A stretch of 57,367 nt of DNA from Prochlorococcus sp. AG-363-C20 (GTDB lineage Bacteria > Cyanobacteriota > Cyanobacteriia > PCC-6307 > Cyanobiaceae). The notes below the pieces were generated by a model. The model did no database searches. It saw only the letters and a program-made list of their open reading frames with translations, and had not been told where the DNA came from. Shown piece after piece: positions 18,933 through 28,955 of this stretch; the stretch's first letter is position 1; each line of letters begins with the position of its first letter. The stretch is taken from the NCBI GenBank assembly GCA_003280295.1, contig QCFI01000010.1:1-57367 (forward strand), read 5' to 3'. The position numbers were made by a program, and so were the translations under genes.

Positions 18933-20117
18933 ATGACGCAGCTTGAAACGCGTACGGAGCCAATGGTGGTCAACTTTGGCCCTCACCATCCTTCAATGCA
19001 TGGCGTTTTGCGCTTAGTAGTGACATTGGATGGGGAAGATGTTGTGGATTGTGAACCAGTGATTGGTTATCTCCATCGTGGGATGGAGAAAATTGCTGAA
19101 AATAGAACGAATGTAATGTTTGTTCCATACGTAAGCCGCATGGATTATGCGGCTGGGATGTTCTATGAAGCGATAGTAGTTAACGCCCCAGAGCGATTAG
19201 CGAACATTTCTGTACCTAAACGTGCAAGCTATATCAGAGTTTTGATGCTTGAGCTTAATCGCATTGCAAACCATCTTCTTTGGCTTGGACCATTTTTGGC
19301 GGATGTAGGGGCTCAGACACCCTTCTTTTATATTTTTCGTGAAAGAGAAATGATTTATGACCTTTGGGAAGCAGCTACAGGGCAACGGTTGATTAATAAC
19401 AATTATTTTCGTATTGGAGGAGTTGCTTGTGATCTTCCTTGGGGTTGGCTTGTTAAATGCAAAGATTTTTGTGATTGGTTTGGTCCTAAAATTGATGAAT
19501 ATGAAAAGTTGATTACTAATAATCCGATTTTTCGTAGACGTATAGAAGGCTTAGGAACAATTGGTCGTGAAGAGGCTATCAATTGGAGCCTTTCTGGACC
19601 AATGCTCCGTGCTTCAGGTGTTCCATGGGATTTGAGAAAGGTAGACCATTATGAGTGTTATGACGATTTTCAATGGGATGTTGCCTGGGAGAAAGAAGGC
19701 GATTGTTATGCACGTTATCGAGTAAGAATTGAAGAGATGCGTCAATCTCTCAAAATTCTTCAACAGGCTTGTGAGATGATTCCTGGTGGGCCAACAGAAA
19801 ACTTAGAGGCCCAACGCATGGCAGAAGGTAAGGGTAGTCCTTTTACAGGGTTTGATTTTCAATATGTTGCTAAAAAAGTTGCCCCAACTTTCAAAATCCC
19901 TAATGGTGAGCTCTATACACGTTTGGAGTCAGGTAAGGGAGAGATAGGAGTATTCCTTCAAGGCAATAATGATGTCACTCCGTGGAGATTCAAAATACGT
20001 GCAGCTGACTTAAATAACTTGCAAATCCTTCCTCATATTCTTAAAGGTGCAAAGGTTGCAGATATTATGGCTATTCTTGGATCAATTGACGTCATTATGG
20101 GCTCAGTAGATCGCTGA
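18933..20117 (+). CDS. ndhH: NAD(P)H-quinone oxidoreductase subunit H (NdhH)
   Basis: 49-kDa-type subunit of NDH-1 in the peripheral arm, forming the quinone-binding pocket with NdhK. The 394 residues include [15 protein letters not shown] near the start, [13 protein letters not shown], and the [10 protein letters not shown]-terminus typical of this subunit. It is separate from the ndhAIGE run 13 kb away, as in other cyanobacteria. The gene for a hotdog thioesterase begins 9 bases after its stop. Confidence 0.97.
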   Translation: MTQLETRTEPMVVNFGPHHPSMHGVLRLVVTLDGEDVVDCEPVIGYLHRGMEKIAENRTNVMFVPYVSRMDYAAGMFYEAIVVNAPERLANISVPKRASYIRVLMLELNRIANHLLWLGPFLADVGAQTPFFYIFREREMIYDLWEAATGQRLINNNYFRIGGVACDLPWGWLVKCKDFCDWFGPKIDEYEKLITNNPIFRRRIEGLGTIGREEAINWSLSGPMLRASGVPWDLRKVDHYECYDDFQWDVAWEKEGDCYARYRVRIEEMRQSLKILQQACEMIPGGPTENLEAQRMAEGKGSPFTGFDFQYVAKKVAPTFKIPNGELYTRLESGKGEIGVFLQGNNDVTPWRFKIRAADLNNLQILPHILKGAKVADIMAILGSIDVIMGSVDR

Positions 20118-20125
20118 TTAGTGTC

Positions 20126-20593
20126 TTGATATCTAATAACCCTGAGCAATGGCTTCATTTAGAGCGCATAGTTCGTTTTGGCGACACTGACGCAGCTGGG
20201 GTACTGCATTTCCATCATTTACTTCGTTGGTGTCATGAAGCTTGGGAAGAGAGTCTCGAGAAGTATGGATTGAATTCATCGGATATTTTTCCGATTGGTT
20301 TTCAGCAACAGGAGCCCTTTCTTGTTGCTTTACCTGTTGTGCATTGTGAGGCTGACTTTAGATTACCTATCAAGACAGGTGATCATTTGGAAATTTTGCT
20401 TTTGCCTGAAAAAACTGGGACAGGTGGGTTTCAAGTTCAAAGCAAATTCCAACGAGGGGGAGGGGACGTTGGGTTTGGATTGATTCGACATTTAGCAATT
20501 AATGCACAAACAAGAGAACGTTGTGATCTGCCTGAGAAAATCCAACTTTGGTTAGAAGCATCATCTGTAAATTTGGGGCCAAGGTCTTTATAG
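20126..20593 (+). CDS. Hotdog-fold thioesterase, probable 1,4-dihydroxy-2-naphthoyl-CoA hydrolase
   Basis: A 155-residue 4HBT-type thioesterase. The active-site segment RFGDTDAAGVLHFHHLLRW places the expected aspartate at D22. Its position at the edge of the menE-menC-menA-menF group makes DHNA-CoA hydrolase of phylloquinone synthesis the most likely role; this is inference from context plus family. The start is TTG at 20126, as no other start codon precedes the active-site strand. It is 9 bases after ndhH and could be cotranscribed with it. The alternative is a general acyl-CoA thioesterase. Confidence 0.85.
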   Translation: MISNNPEQWLHLERIVRFGDTDAAGVLHFHHLLRWCHEAWEESLEKYGLNSSDIFPIGFQQQEPFLVALPVVHCEADFRLPIKTGDHLEILLLPEKTGTGGFQVQSKFQRGGGDVGFGLIRHLAINAQTRERCDLPEKIQLWLEASSVNLGPRSL

Positions 20594-20670
20594 GCTTTCT
20601 AAATTAATCTGGTGAATATCTTTGAATTTTAAATATTTTGGAAGCTTTAAATCACCTGAAATTGGAATTA

Positions 20671-21903
20671 TTAGTGATTTTCTTTTAACCAATCTTCCCA
20701 TTTTGAACGTTCAAATTTTCCTGCTTCATTAGGTGCTAATTCATTACACTTATACCAGGCCAAGGGACGCTCTGCTGGATGCCAATTATTTGTAATGCAT
20801 TGAAGTTTTTTTATTTGTTCTTGATGCTCATTTACTGTGAGATCGCTTTCCCATTTGACTAATGTAACTAGTCTTTGTCCCCATTCATTGTCATGAACCG
20901 GTAAGAAAACCAGAAATTGAACTGGGAGACCAATTGTTTTTGCAGTTCCTAACAATTTAGATTCTAAATTCTCCGGGAAGACGGTTTCACCGCCTGAGTG
21001 AATTGCTGTATCTAATCGACCAATAATTTCAAGTTGATATAAATTATTTTCTAGATTTAACTTTGCTAAGTCGCCAGATTGCCACCACCCATTGCTATCA
21101 ATAATGCTTTTTAGAGAGCCGTTTTTTAATATTGCTGAGGCTATTCTTTCAGTTTTTACTTCTAATGCACCACTTTGATTAAGACGTAGATCAACATCAA
21201 TTAATGGGTTGCCACAACCAGTTTTGCCTTCGAGGAAGGCAGTTGGATCTAAGACAGTAATCATGGCAGCTGTTTCAGTTGCTCCATAACAAGGTGCTAA
21301 ATGAATATTTTTGTTTCTAGCTTGTTCAGCTAACTTTTCTGAAAGAGTTGATCCTCCAACCCAAATCACATCAAAAGCTTGCAACCAACTTAATCCCTCT
21401 GGGTGGCTTAGTAATCGTTGTATTTGTGTGGGCACTAAAGAAATAAGTAAGGGTCCAATCTTTTTTTTGAAAAGAGACTGACAGGATTTGTTTAATGCAA
21501 TTGGATTGCGCATTAATGAAGGTGTTAACCAATTATGTTCAGCTCCCCAAAGACGACTTCGCCACCAAGGCATTAGTCCACTTACATGGCTTAGTGGTAA
21601 GGGGTTGAAAATGACACTGTCCTTAGGATTGAAACCTTGTTTTTGTAGCCAATGACCTGTTGCTATAGCTGATTGGTCTAAGTTTGTAGAAGGATGGAGA
21701 CATTGATGAGGCCCTCCACAGCTTCCTCCACTCGAGATGACAACACCACCTCCCCTTGGTATGAGGTTATTTGGGATTACTTTTTGTTCCCCTTGTTTTG
21801 GTAACAACTGAACCCAAGTATTTTTTTCTATTGCTAAAGCGAGCTTCCTAGAGCAGCTTTCTGCATGTCTTGCATCACATTCTAAATTCAGGATTTTGTT
21901 CAT
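20671..21903 (-). CDS. menE: o-Succinylbenzoate-CoA ligase
   Basis: Activates o-succinylbenzoate with ATP and CoA for phylloquinone (vitamin K1), the photosystem I quinone. This is a short adenylate-forming enzyme of 410 residues: SSGGSCGGPHQ is the phosphate loop, CYGATETAAM the adenine site, QSGDLAKL the hinge region, and the C-terminal NEAGKFERSKW carries the catalytic lysine. The start at 21903 is chosen because its ATG overlaps the menC stop as ATGA; a longer frame from 21915 is possible. Confidence 0.92.
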   Translation of the reverse strand: MNKILNLECDARHAESCSRKLALAIEKNTWVQLLPKQGEQKVIPNNLIPRGGGVVISSGGSCGGPHQCLHPSTNLDQSAIATGHWLQKQGFNPKDSVIFNPLPLSHVSGLMPWWRSRLWGAEHNWLTPSLMRNPIALNKSCQSLFKKKIGPLLISLVPTQIQRLLSHPEGLSWLQAFDVIWVGGSTLSEKLAEQARNKNIHLAPCYGATETAAMITVLDPTAFLEGKTGCGNPLIDVDLRLNQSGALEVKTERIASAILKNGSLKSIIDSNGWWQSGDLAKLNLENNLYQLEIIGRLDTAIHSGGETVFPENLESKLLGTAKTIGLPVQFLVFLPVHDNEWGQRLVTLVKWESDLTVNEHQEQIKKLQCITNNWHPAERPLAWYKCNELAPNEAGKFERSKWEDWLKENH

Positions 21904-22868
21904 GCTGCATTCCAAACCAATGTTGGGTCACAACTAAACAGCGGGCTATTAGGGCACCATCCAGGAGCGAGACCAGGAGCTGTGGGTGTGTGGCTTTTTT
22001 GTTGCAATGCTGCTAGGTGGTGAATCCAACGGAGACCAATCCCAGTTTCAAATGACGTGCTTAACATCCGATAGCCGATTCCTTTTTTAAGCTCTTTCAG
22101 CAGAGTTCTTGGATCACCTTCTAAAAGGGGTCGTCGTACTTGCCAACTTTGCCATGTTTTCCGTAGAGATGGGTTTATCAACAATGACTCATCTAGCGCA
22201 ATGGGTATTTGTTTTGCTAATTCACTAAGGCCTTTGAGATCATTTGCGGCTAGGGGCTGTTCCAACCACTCCAATCTTGGTTCTTGGATGAAGTGATTGG
22301 CCCATTCTTTTGCTTCTAGAAGATTAAGACCGCCATTTGCATCCAGTCTTAGGCGAGCGTTTGCAGGCAGCTTTTCCAATATTTGTTTAAGTATGGACTC
22401 TTCTTTGCTTTTTGATTCAATGGCAATCTTCCATTTCAATGTCAGTGGATATTCTCCTGCACTTTGTTTACTAACTAACAAATCAATTGAATGTTGGAGA
22501 GATTCACTGTTTGTTAATAAGATTGCAGAAGGAGGAGCTTTCAGCCAACCTTCTTTGCTTTCTGAACCGATTAGACCATCAATTTCGGCTAAAGCGGCAC
22601 CTATGCCAAAAGCTAATGCTTTAGGCCATTTTTTGGTACCATTCTCTAATTCCTGACGGGAAATTTTTTGATTGAAATTTTCTAAAAGTTTGCCACATTT
22701 AGTTAATTCAGATCCATGAAAAGGAGATACTTCTCCCCATCCGCAATTCCCTAAAGAGTTCTCAAGACGTAGTAACCAACCTTGTTTCCCCCTTATAGTT
22801 CCTTTGGATGTTCTTAGTGTCTTAATTAGCTGAAAGGAGAAGGGTTTTATTTGTATTTTTAGGCTCAT
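21900..22868 (-). CDS. menC: o-Succinylbenzoate synthase
   Basis: Enolase-superfamily dehydratase making o-succinylbenzoate from SHCHC. Family residues are visible in order: the KxK motif in LKWKIA, metal ligands D in RLDANGG, E in LEQPLA and D in ALDES, then the S-rich STSFETGIG near the end. The 322 residues fit. It lies 18 bases after the menA stop and overlaps menE by 4 bases, so menA-menC-menE look like one operon. Confidence 0.92.
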   Translation of the reverse strand: MSLKIQIKPFSFQLIKTLRTSKGTIRGKQGWLLRLENSLGNCGWGEVSPFHGSELTKCGKLLENFNQKISRQELENGTKKWPKALAFGIGAALAEIDGLIGSESKEGWLKAPPSAILLTNSESLQHSIDLLVSKQSAGEYPLTLKWKIAIESKSKEESILKQILEKLPANARLRLDANGGLNLLEAKEWANHFIQEPRLEWLEQPLAANDLKGLSELAKQIPIALDESLLINPSLRKTWQSWQVRRPLLEGDPRTLLKELKKGIGYRMLSTSFETGIGLRWIHHLAALQQKSHTPTAPGLAPGWCPNSPLFSCDPTLVWNAA

Positions 22869-22886
22869 TTATTTTGATTGGATTAA

Positions 22887-23846
22887 TCAATTGGTTCCAA
22901 GAACAGAACCAAGGGCAAGTCCGAAACTTAGGCCTAAACCGTTTAAGGCCTGAAAACGTAATGCTAAGAACTTGCTCCCACTAATTTTCTCAGGATGATT
23001 ATGATGCTTTTTCAGTAAACGTATTAGAGAAATTCCTGAAGGTAAGCCAATGATTCCAAGAAGTGCTGTGATGGGCCATTGCCCTTGAATTATTGGACTC
23101 CATTCCAATGTAAGTATCAGGATTAAAACCCAGGGAATGAGGGTGGCAGAACGCTTTGTCCCTAATCGCACTAAGGGGGATTTTTTCCCGTGAGCAGCAT
23201 CTTCTGTGACTTGATGAAAATGCGAACAGAAAAGAACCAAAGTTGTTGCAAGTGCAGGGCCTGCTCCAAGAGTTGTGGCTGTTGTCCAGGGTATGCCTGA
23301 ATTAATACCATTATTTGGTGAGAGTACTAGTAATGCTGCGGCTGTAGCGAAAGGGCCAAAGGCAAGCCAGCATAGAGGCTCTCCTAGTCCTTGGTATCCG
23401 AGTCGAAAAGGAGGACCTTGATACAGATAACCCAGAGCACAGCTTCCTAAAACTAAAAACAATACAGCTGGGTCACTTCGTAATGCCAGTATTAGTATTA
23501 ATGCTAATCCAAGTAAGAGAGATGAATAAGCCAAACGTCGAATAGGTTGTCTTTGTCCTACTAGTGCGACAACTGAATGAGGTTTGTTGAATTCATCTAT
23601 TCCTGTGTCTGCATCAAAAAGATCATTAGTCAGGTTCTCCCATAATAAAAGCAGCACTGATGCCACAAGAAAACCAATTAATTGGCCAAACCGAACATTT
23701 TGCCCTTCACTAAATCGCCAACCTGCGGCTAAAAGTACTGGCATCACAGCGACTGAGTACAAAGGCCACTTGATTGCGGCTTTCCAAAGGTGGCGCTTTT
23801 CAGCCTTTGAGGAGTAAAGGGATGCAACAGCCTGTTGGTTTTGCAT
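22887..23846 (-). CDS. menA: 1,4-Dihydroxy-2-naphthoate phytyltransferase
   Basis: UbiA-family membrane prenyltransferase that adds the phytyl tail in phylloquinone synthesis. The first aspartate motif is NDLFDADTGIDEFNKPHS, the second is near DAAHGKKSPLVRLG, and eight or nine hydrophobic segments cover the rest. The start is set at the ATG at 23846 (319 residues); an upstream Met at 23885 would overlap the divergent menF region. It heads the menA-menC-menE operon. Confidence 0.93.
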   Translation of the reverse strand: MQNQQAVASLYSSKAEKRHLWKAAIKWPLYSVAVMPVLLAAGWRFSEGQNVRFGQLIGFLVASVLLLLWENLTNDLFDADTGIDEFNKPHSVVALVGQRQPIRRLAYSSLLLGLALILILALRSDPAVLFLVLGSCALGYLYQGPPFRLGYQGLGEPLCWLAFGPFATAAALLVLSPNNGINSGIPWTTATTLGAGPALATTLVLFCSHFHQVTEDAAHGKKSPLVRLGTKRSATLIPWVLILILTLEWSPIIQGQWPITALLGIIGLPSGISLIRLLKKHHNHPEKISGSKFLALRFQALNGLGLSFGLALGSVLGTN

Positions 23847-23917
23847 GGAATTAACCCCTTTTTTGGCTGATGAAGGTTTATACATTTGAGCAGTCCGTGA
23901 GATCAGCTCGCATTCCT

Positions 23918-25327
23918 ATGACGGCTGGACCCACTTTTAGTGACATTTTGAACGCAATAGCCAGAAGCTGGCGGGAAAGGAAGGTGGATGAGCCTGTTTT
24001 TAGCTTGGCCCTCCCAATTAAAGGAGTTGACCCTCTTTGTCAACTGCCAGTATTAGCTTCAAATGAGAAGTTTCGCTTTCTTTGGGATGGAACTCCTTTG
24101 CGATGTCTGGCTGCTTCAGGCAGATGTCAACATTTAGATCTATCAGGTGCTAGGAGATTTGAGCTTACCCAACGCTTCTGTGACGCCACATTTAGCCGTC
24201 TTATAGATGCAACTCCAACTGCCCCTTCATGTTGTAGTCCTCGGATCCTTTTAGCATTTTCGTTCTTTGAGCACACCTCAGAGAGGCAAAGGACTCATGG
24301 ACTTGCACCAGCTGTTCAGGCTGTACTCCCTAGGTGGCAATTGATTCGTCAAGGCCGTGATAGTTGGTTGCGTTTAACTGCTGTGGCCACACATGAGGCA
24401 GACACGAGAGAACTAGTTGAAAACCTATGGCTGATGGGCAAATGTCTGACTGAAGCATCAGAGCAGAAAGAAACAATTTTTTCGAATTTTAGTTCCGGTC
24501 TTTCATTCCCTAAGCAATGGCAAGATTGCTATATGCCAGCTTTGATTAAGGGAATTGATCTCGTTAATGATGGCATTCTCGACAAATTAGTTCTTGCTGT
24601 TCGTCAATCAATTTTGCTTGATATGCCAATAGAACCTTTAGAAATACTTTCCCGTCTTCGAAGAAGGCAACCAGGCAGTTGTCGCTTCCTTTGGCAACGT
24701 AGTCAGGAAGAAGCTTTTTTTGGGGCTTCACCTGAACGTCTACTTAGTCTTCGAAGAGGCCAATTACAAATTGATGCATTGGCAGGTACGGCACCAAGAA
24801 ACGATGTTAGCAATTCTTTGCTGAAATCTGATAAAGATTTGAGAGAGCATGAGTTAGTCGTTGCTTCAATTATTAATCAGTTGATTGGTCAAGGTCTTGA
24901 GCCTCGTAGAGCTAGAAAGCCTAAGCTAGCCAGACATGGTCAATTGGTGCATTTACATACTCCTATTAATGCGATAGTTAATGGCCAGTCACCTTTGCAG
25001 TTAGCGAATTTGTTGCATCCAACACCTGCTGTAGCAGGATTTCCTCGCAGAGAATCAATGAGTTGGTTGAGAACCTTGGAACCATTTGATCGTGGAAATT
25101 ATGCTGCTCCAATAGGTTGGGTTGATAACTCTTGGAATGCTGAGTTTCGAGTTGCTATTCGTTGTGGTAACGCACGAGGTAATGTATTGGACTTAACAGC
25201 AGGAGCAGGTCTTGTGAGAGGTTCAATTGCTGAAAGAGAGTTGCAAGAGGTTGGTCTCAAACTTGCAGTTTTAGCTGATCAACTTGAGCTTCAAGCAAAT
25301 CGTGCGAGTAGTCGACTTATTACTTGA
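23918..25327 (+). CDS. menF: Isochorismate synthase
   Basis: Converts chorismate to isochorismate, the first committed step toward phylloquinone. The C-terminal half is a chorismate-binding domain with [21 protein letters not shown], the [11 protein letters not shown] segment, and [12 protein letters not shown]. The ATG at 23918 gives 469 residues; an ATG at 23870 adds 16 residues that do not look conserved, and neither has a clear ribosome site. It is divergent from menA, so the two may share a promoter region. Its last 37 bases overlap gshB on the other strand. Confidence 0.92.
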   Translation: MTAGPTFSDILNAIARSWRERKVDEPVFSLALPIKGVDPLCQLPVLASNEKFRFLWDGTPLRCLAASGRCQHLDLSGARRFELTQRFCDATFSRLIDATPTAPSCCSPRILLAFSFFEHTSERQRTHGLAPAVQAVLPRWQLIRQGRDSWLRLTAVATHEADTRELVENLWLMGKCLTEASEQKETIFSNFSSGLSFPKQWQDCYMPALIKGIDLVNDGILDKLVLAVRQSILLDMPIEPLEILSRLRRRQPGSCRFLWQRSQEEAFFGASPERLLSLRRGQLQIDALAGTAPRNDVSNSLLKSDKDLREHELVVASIINQLIGQGLEPRRARKPKLARHGQLVHLHTPINAIVNGQSPLQLANLLHPTPAVAGFPRRESMSWLRTLEPFDRGNYAAPIGWVDNSWNAEFRVAIRCGNARGNVLDLTAGAGLVRGSIAERELQEVGLKLAVLADQLELQANRASSRLIT

Positions 25328-26217
25328 TCAGCTAAAGGGATAGCCATAAGACGCTCAACTTCTCTGATTCCAGTTGGACTTGTCACGTTGATTTCACTAA
25401 GCATGCCACCAATGACATCTATTCCGACGAAGAATAAACCTTGATCTTTTAATGCAGGAGCTAACTCATTGCAGATTTGCTGCTCCCGTACGGATAATTT
25501 TGTAGCTTCTGCTTGACCTCCTAAGGCAAGGTTGCTACGGAAATCCCCTGGTCTTGGACGACGATTCACAGCGCCTAAAGGTTCCCCATCAACTAGCAAT
25601 ATTCTTTTGTCACCCTCGATGACCTTAGGTAAGAATAGTTGCATCATTACTGGTAATCGCTCTTGATCAGTCATTAACTCCAGTAAGGCTTCTAGACCTG
25701 GTGCCTTTTTGGCAACTCGGATGACTCCTTGACCACCTTTTCCACCTAGTGGTTTGACCACTACTTCTCCTTGGCTTCCTGCAAAGTCTGCGAGCTCAAC
25801 AACTCGACTCGCTACAAGCGTAGGGGCCATTAATTTGCTGAAACGTAGAGCGCCAAGCTTTTCATTCCAGGCTCTTAAAGAGGCTGGTTTGTTCAAGATG
25901 ACTACCCCATCCCTTTCTGCTACTTCAAGTAAATGGGTAGCATATAGAAAAGCTTCATCTACGGGTGGATCTTTGCGCATCCAAATGCAAGAGAAGTCAG
26001 TTAATGGCTTGCTTTGCGGTACCCCAACATCTATCCAGGGCTCAGGAATAATTGGACTTGTAACTACCCATGCTTTGTCTCCACGCGCTTGTAGATCTGA
26101 GGGTGTGCATATCCAAACTTCAATACAGGCTCTATGTGTTGCTTGCATTAATGCAGCTGAGGAATCTTTAGCAGGATTTATTTGCTCGATGGGATCTAAT
26201 ACGAAAAGGTGTTTCAT
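25291..26217 (-). CDS. gshB: Glutathione synthetase
   Basis: ATP-grasp ligase joining gamma-glutamylcysteine and glycine. The 308 residues show the N-terminal [20 protein letters not shown], then the ATP-binding [16 protein letters not shown], and the C-terminal [22 protein letters not shown] with the metal and substrate residues. It lies 4 bases after the grxC stop, making a small thiol-redox operon. The 3' end overlaps menF by 37 bases in convergent orientation. Confidence 0.96.
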   Translation of the reverse strand: MKHLFVLDPIEQINPAKDSSAALMQATHRACIEVWICTPSDLQARGDKAWVVTSPIIPEPWIDVGVPQSKPLTDFSCIWMRKDPPVDEAFLYATHLLEVAERDGVVILNKPASLRAWNEKLGALRFSKLMAPTLVASRVVELADFAGSQGEVVVKPLGGKGGQGVIRVAKKAPGLEALLELMTDQERLPVMMQLFLPKVIEGDKRILLVDGEPLGAVNRRPRPGDFRSNLALGGQAEATKLSVREQQICNELAPALKDQGLFFVGIDVIGGMLSEINVTSPTGIREVERLMAIPLADQVISRLLARFA

Positions 26218-26221
26218 TGTC

Positions 26222-26485
26222 TTAATTCATTAGATTTAATAGATTGTCTAATTGATTGCTTTGCTCGAGCGCGTATAGGTCATCGCACCCTCCAATCCCT
26301 TTTTCATTAATGAAGATTTGAGGCATCGTGCTGCCTCCTTGAGCCCTTTTAGTCATCTCTTCACGAGCTGCTTGATTGCCATCAATTTTATATTCAATGT
26401 AATTAATACCTTTTCTTTGAAGTAGCTCCTTGGCTCTTATACAAAATGGGCAAGCTTGCCAAGTGTAAATTTCAACTTTTGCCAT
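26222..26485 (-). CDS. grxC: Glutaredoxin (GrxC type)
   Basis: Dithiol glutaredoxin of 87 residues that reduces disulfides with glutathione. The active site CPFC has C12 and C15; [18 protein letters not shown] carries the cis-proline and glutathione-binding residues. It is upstream of and nearly touching gshB, so the glutathione producer and its user are likely cotranscribed. It is divergent from prfB with 76 bases between. Confidence 0.96.
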   Translation of the reverse strand: MAKVEIYTWQACPFCIRAKELLQRKGINYIEYKIDGNQAAREEMTKRAQGGSTMPQIFINEKGIGGCDDLYALEQSNQLDNLLNLMN

Positions 26486-26561
26486 TGTGTTTTGTTGAAG
26501 TGATGAAGATGCTATGAGGCTTCTTAAGCTGATAACGTCTTATTTGCTTGAGACCTAACTG

Positions 26562-27678
26562 TTGCTAGATCTAACTGATTTTAAAAGAGACCTTTCTGAA
26601 CTAACTGATCGCCTGGGCAATGCCCAGGACTGTCTTTGACGTTCCTGCTTTAAATGCCCGTCAAAAGGACTTGGAACAACTCGCAGCTCAGCCAGATTTT
26701 TGGAATAATCAGCAGCATGCTCAGCATCAGATGAGGCAGTTGGATGAGGTAAAAGCTCAATTATCAGAATTGGTTAGATGGCGCAGCTTTATTGAGGATG
26801 CCAAAGCCACTATTGAACTTTATGAGATTGAACCAGATGAAGAGATGCTAATAGAAGCGCAATCTGGATTGGATCAATTACGTGTAGACCTTGATCGATG
26901 GGAGCTAGAACGTCTTTTAAGTGGTCCTTATGATAAGGAAGGAGTTGTTTTGTCAATTAATGCAGGTGCAGGGGGAACTGATGCTCAGGACTGGGCTCAG
27001 ATGTTGCTTCGCATGTATACCCGATGGGCCAAGGATCACGGAATGAAGGTCACAATAGATGAACTTTCAGAGGGTGAAGAAGCTGGGATCAAAAGTGCTA
27101 CCGTTGAGATTGAGGGTCGTCACGCCTACGGATACCTTCAAAATGAGAAAGGAACACATCGATTAGTCAGAATTTCTCCTTTTAATGCCAATGGGAAACG
27201 GCAAACAAGTTTTGCGGGTGTTGAGGTAATGCCTAAACTCGACCATGAAGTTGAATTGGAAATACCTGAGAAAGATTTGGAAATCACTACAAGTCGTTCT
27301 GGAGGGGCTGGTGGCCAGAATGTAAACAAGGTTGAGACGGCAGTTCGTATCCTTCATGTTCCTACTGGATTGGCTGTACGTTGTACTCAAGAGCGTTCAC
27401 AGCTTCAAAATAAAGAGAAAGCTATGGCCTTGTTAAAGGCCAAGTTGTTGGTCATTGCTCAAGAGCAACGTGCTGCCGAAATTGCCGATATTCGCGGTGA
27501 CATTGTTGAAGCAGCATGGGGTAATCAAATTCGAAGTTATGTTTTACACCCTTATCAGATGGTTAAAGACTTAAGGACTGAGGAAGAAACAACTGATGTG
27601 CAGGGGGTAATGAATGGAAAGTTGGATCCATTCATTCAGGCTCTTTTAAGGCATAGTGTAAATCGTCCCAATCTCTAA
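26562..27678 (+). CDS. prfB: Peptide chain release factor 2, with programmed +1 frameshift
   Basis: Terminates translation at UGA and UAA. The real gene is split: a 0-frame part from TTG at 26562 (25 codons, [13 protein letters not shown]... to CTT) ends in TGA at 26637-26639, and the body continues in the +1 frame from GAC at 26638. An in-frame TAA at 26556 leaves TTG as practically the only start. The joined product has 371 residues and aligns with E. coli RF2 across the join. The body carries the stop-recognition SPF in ISPFNANG and the GGQ motif in [11 protein letters not shown] frame from ATG at 26620 is an artefact of ignoring the shift. Confidence 0.95.
26626..26640 (+). promoter_or_regulatory. 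RF2 autoregulatory +1 frameshift signal
   Basis: CTT TGA C (26634-26640), codons 25 and 26 of the 0 frame, is the classical RF2 slippery stop: peptidyl-tRNA slips from CUU to UUU when RF2 is scarce. An AGGA at 26626-26629 stands four bases upstream as a candidate internal Shine-Dalgarno element. Codon position and slippery heptamer match the E. coli site. Confidence 0.92.
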
Positions 27679-27700
27679 TCACACAATCTAGTGAAACCAT

Positions 27701-27892
27701 ATGGCTCCTAATTTAATCAAAGAAAAATCAGACTCACAAAACAGACCTTCACCTAGCTTTGTGAAACTGGCCATGAAAAATATGGTCAGAAAGGGTAATC
27801 AAAGCTTAATTCACTTTGCCTTTACAGCTGTAGGATTTATTGTATTTATAGTTTTTATTGCCTGGCTAGGGAGACCTAGTATCCCTCATTAA
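27701..27892 (+). CDS. DUF3285-family small membrane protein
   Basis: A 63-residue protein with a polar basic N-terminus, a PSFVKLAMKNMVRKG segment, and one hydrophobic segment (about 41-56) ending in RPSIPH. This pattern matches the cyanobacterial DUF3285 family, whose function is unknown; it is probably a single-pass membrane protein. It lies between prfB (22 bases upstream) and ybeY (1 base downstream), suggesting cotranscription with translation-related genes. Confidence 0.85.
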   Translation: MAPNLIKEKSDSQNRPSPSFVKLAMKNMVRKGNQSLIHFAFTAVGFIVFIVFIAWLGRPSIPH

Positions 27893-27893
27893 A

Positions 27894-28454
27894 TTGAAGC
27901 TAAATTCAGCTTTTAATAATTATCCAAAGCCAGACGTTGACTTGTCCTTTAATGGTGCACCTGATGCTTTATTAGAAAAAATTACAGATCAATCCATCAG
28001 AAATATTTTAACTGAAGCTGAACTTTGGGGAAAGGATCTAAGCGGGTGGATTCAATTTGTTCGATGCAATAAGTCTTTACTGTGCCCTGAATTTTTACGT
28101 CATACATCCATTGTGAGTATGGGGTTGCAATTTACTGATGACATAACCATTCAAGCCTTGAATGCTGATTGGCGGAATATATCTGAAAAAACAGATGTTC
28201 TTTCATTTCCGGTTTTTGATGAGAAGATGATTCTTCCTCCAAACCAACCGTTAGAGCTTGGTGATATTGTTGTGTCTATAGAAACAGCGGCACAACAAGC
28301 CGAGGAACATCATCATTCTTTAAGGAATGAATTGAGATGGTTAGTTAGTCATGGCCTTTTGCATTTACTTGGTTGGGAGCACTCCACCCCTACTAGTTTA
28401 AAGGAGATGCTTTCTTGCCAAAAGCAACTTTTAAGGTTCGACGGTAATCTTTGA
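27894..28454 (+). CDS. ybeY: Endoribonuclease YbeY (rRNA maturation)
   Basis: Zinc-dependent RNase for 16S rRNA 3' processing and ribosome quality control. The metal motif is HGLLHLLGWEH in the C-terminal quarter, preceded by TDVLSFPVF and the LGDIVVSIETA strand. The usual aspartate before the last histidine is glutamate here. The 186 residues begin at a TTG at 27894, one base after the DUF3285 stop. It is followed by dgkA and trpG, an order common in cyanobacteria. Confidence 0.94.
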   Translation: MKLNSAFNNYPKPDVDLSFNGAPDALLEKITDQSIRNILTEAELWGKDLSGWIQFVRCNKSLLCPEFLRHTSIVSMGLQFTDDITIQALNADWRNISEKTDVLSFPVFDEKMILPPNQPLELGDIVVSIETAAQQAEEHHHSLRNELRWLVSHGLLHLLGWEHSTPTSLKEMLSCQKQLLRFDGNL

Positions 28455-28480
28455 ATTAAAGGTGATAACAACGAACTTTG

Positions 28481-28951
28481 ATGACGCATTCAGAAAGATC
28501 CCAAGCTTTGCCTGAAAAAATCACTTCATTTTCTAGCCGTACTCGTAATCGTCCAAGAAGAGGATCTTGGAAAATCGCTAGTGACTTACCAACCAGTTTC
28601 AGTTATGCCATGAATGGCATTGCCTATGCTTTTTTAAGTCAAAGGAACTTTCGAATCCATATAATTATTGGTGCTTTAGTATTTGCTCTGGGAATTTACC
28701 TACAGTTAAGCCTTAATCAATTAGCTGTATTGGTTATAACTATTACTTCTGTTCTTGTATTGGAATTATTAAATACTGCAATTGAAGCTGTCGTCGATCT
28801 AGCTATTGGTCGGAGGTTTCATTCCTTAGCACGTATTGCTAAAGATTGTTCTGCAGCAGCTGTTTTAGTTGCCTCGATTAATGCTTTGATTGTTGGATTT
28901 CTATTGTTATTACCACCTCTCTTAACCCAATTAGGGATTTCAAATTCTTAA
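28481..28951 (+). CDS. dgkA: Diacylglycerol/undecaprenol kinase (DgkA family)
   Basis: Small membrane kinase that phosphorylates diacylglycerol or undecaprenol for lipid recycling. The 156 residues have a basic cytosolic N-terminus, [16 protein letters not shown], the signature [14 protein letters not shown], and [13 protein letters not shown], with three membrane segments. The ATG at 28481 is chosen; a TTG directly before it adds one residue. It lies 26 bases after ybeY and 4 bases before trpG. Confidence 0.94.
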   Translation: MTHSERSQALPEKITSFSSRTRNRPRRGSWKIASDLPTSFSYAMNGIAYAFLSQRNFRIHIIIGALVFALGIYLQLSLNQLAVLVITITSVLVLELLNTAIEAVVDLAIGRRFHSLARIAKDCSAAAVLVASINALIVGFLLLLPPLLTQLGISNS

Positions 28952-28955
28952 CCTC

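Noticed and set aside
26620-26640. ATG at 26620 as the prfB start
   Set aside because: The upstream 0-frame leader and CTTTGAC site explain the gene better; the ATG would replace the conserved N-terminal helix with six unrelated residues.
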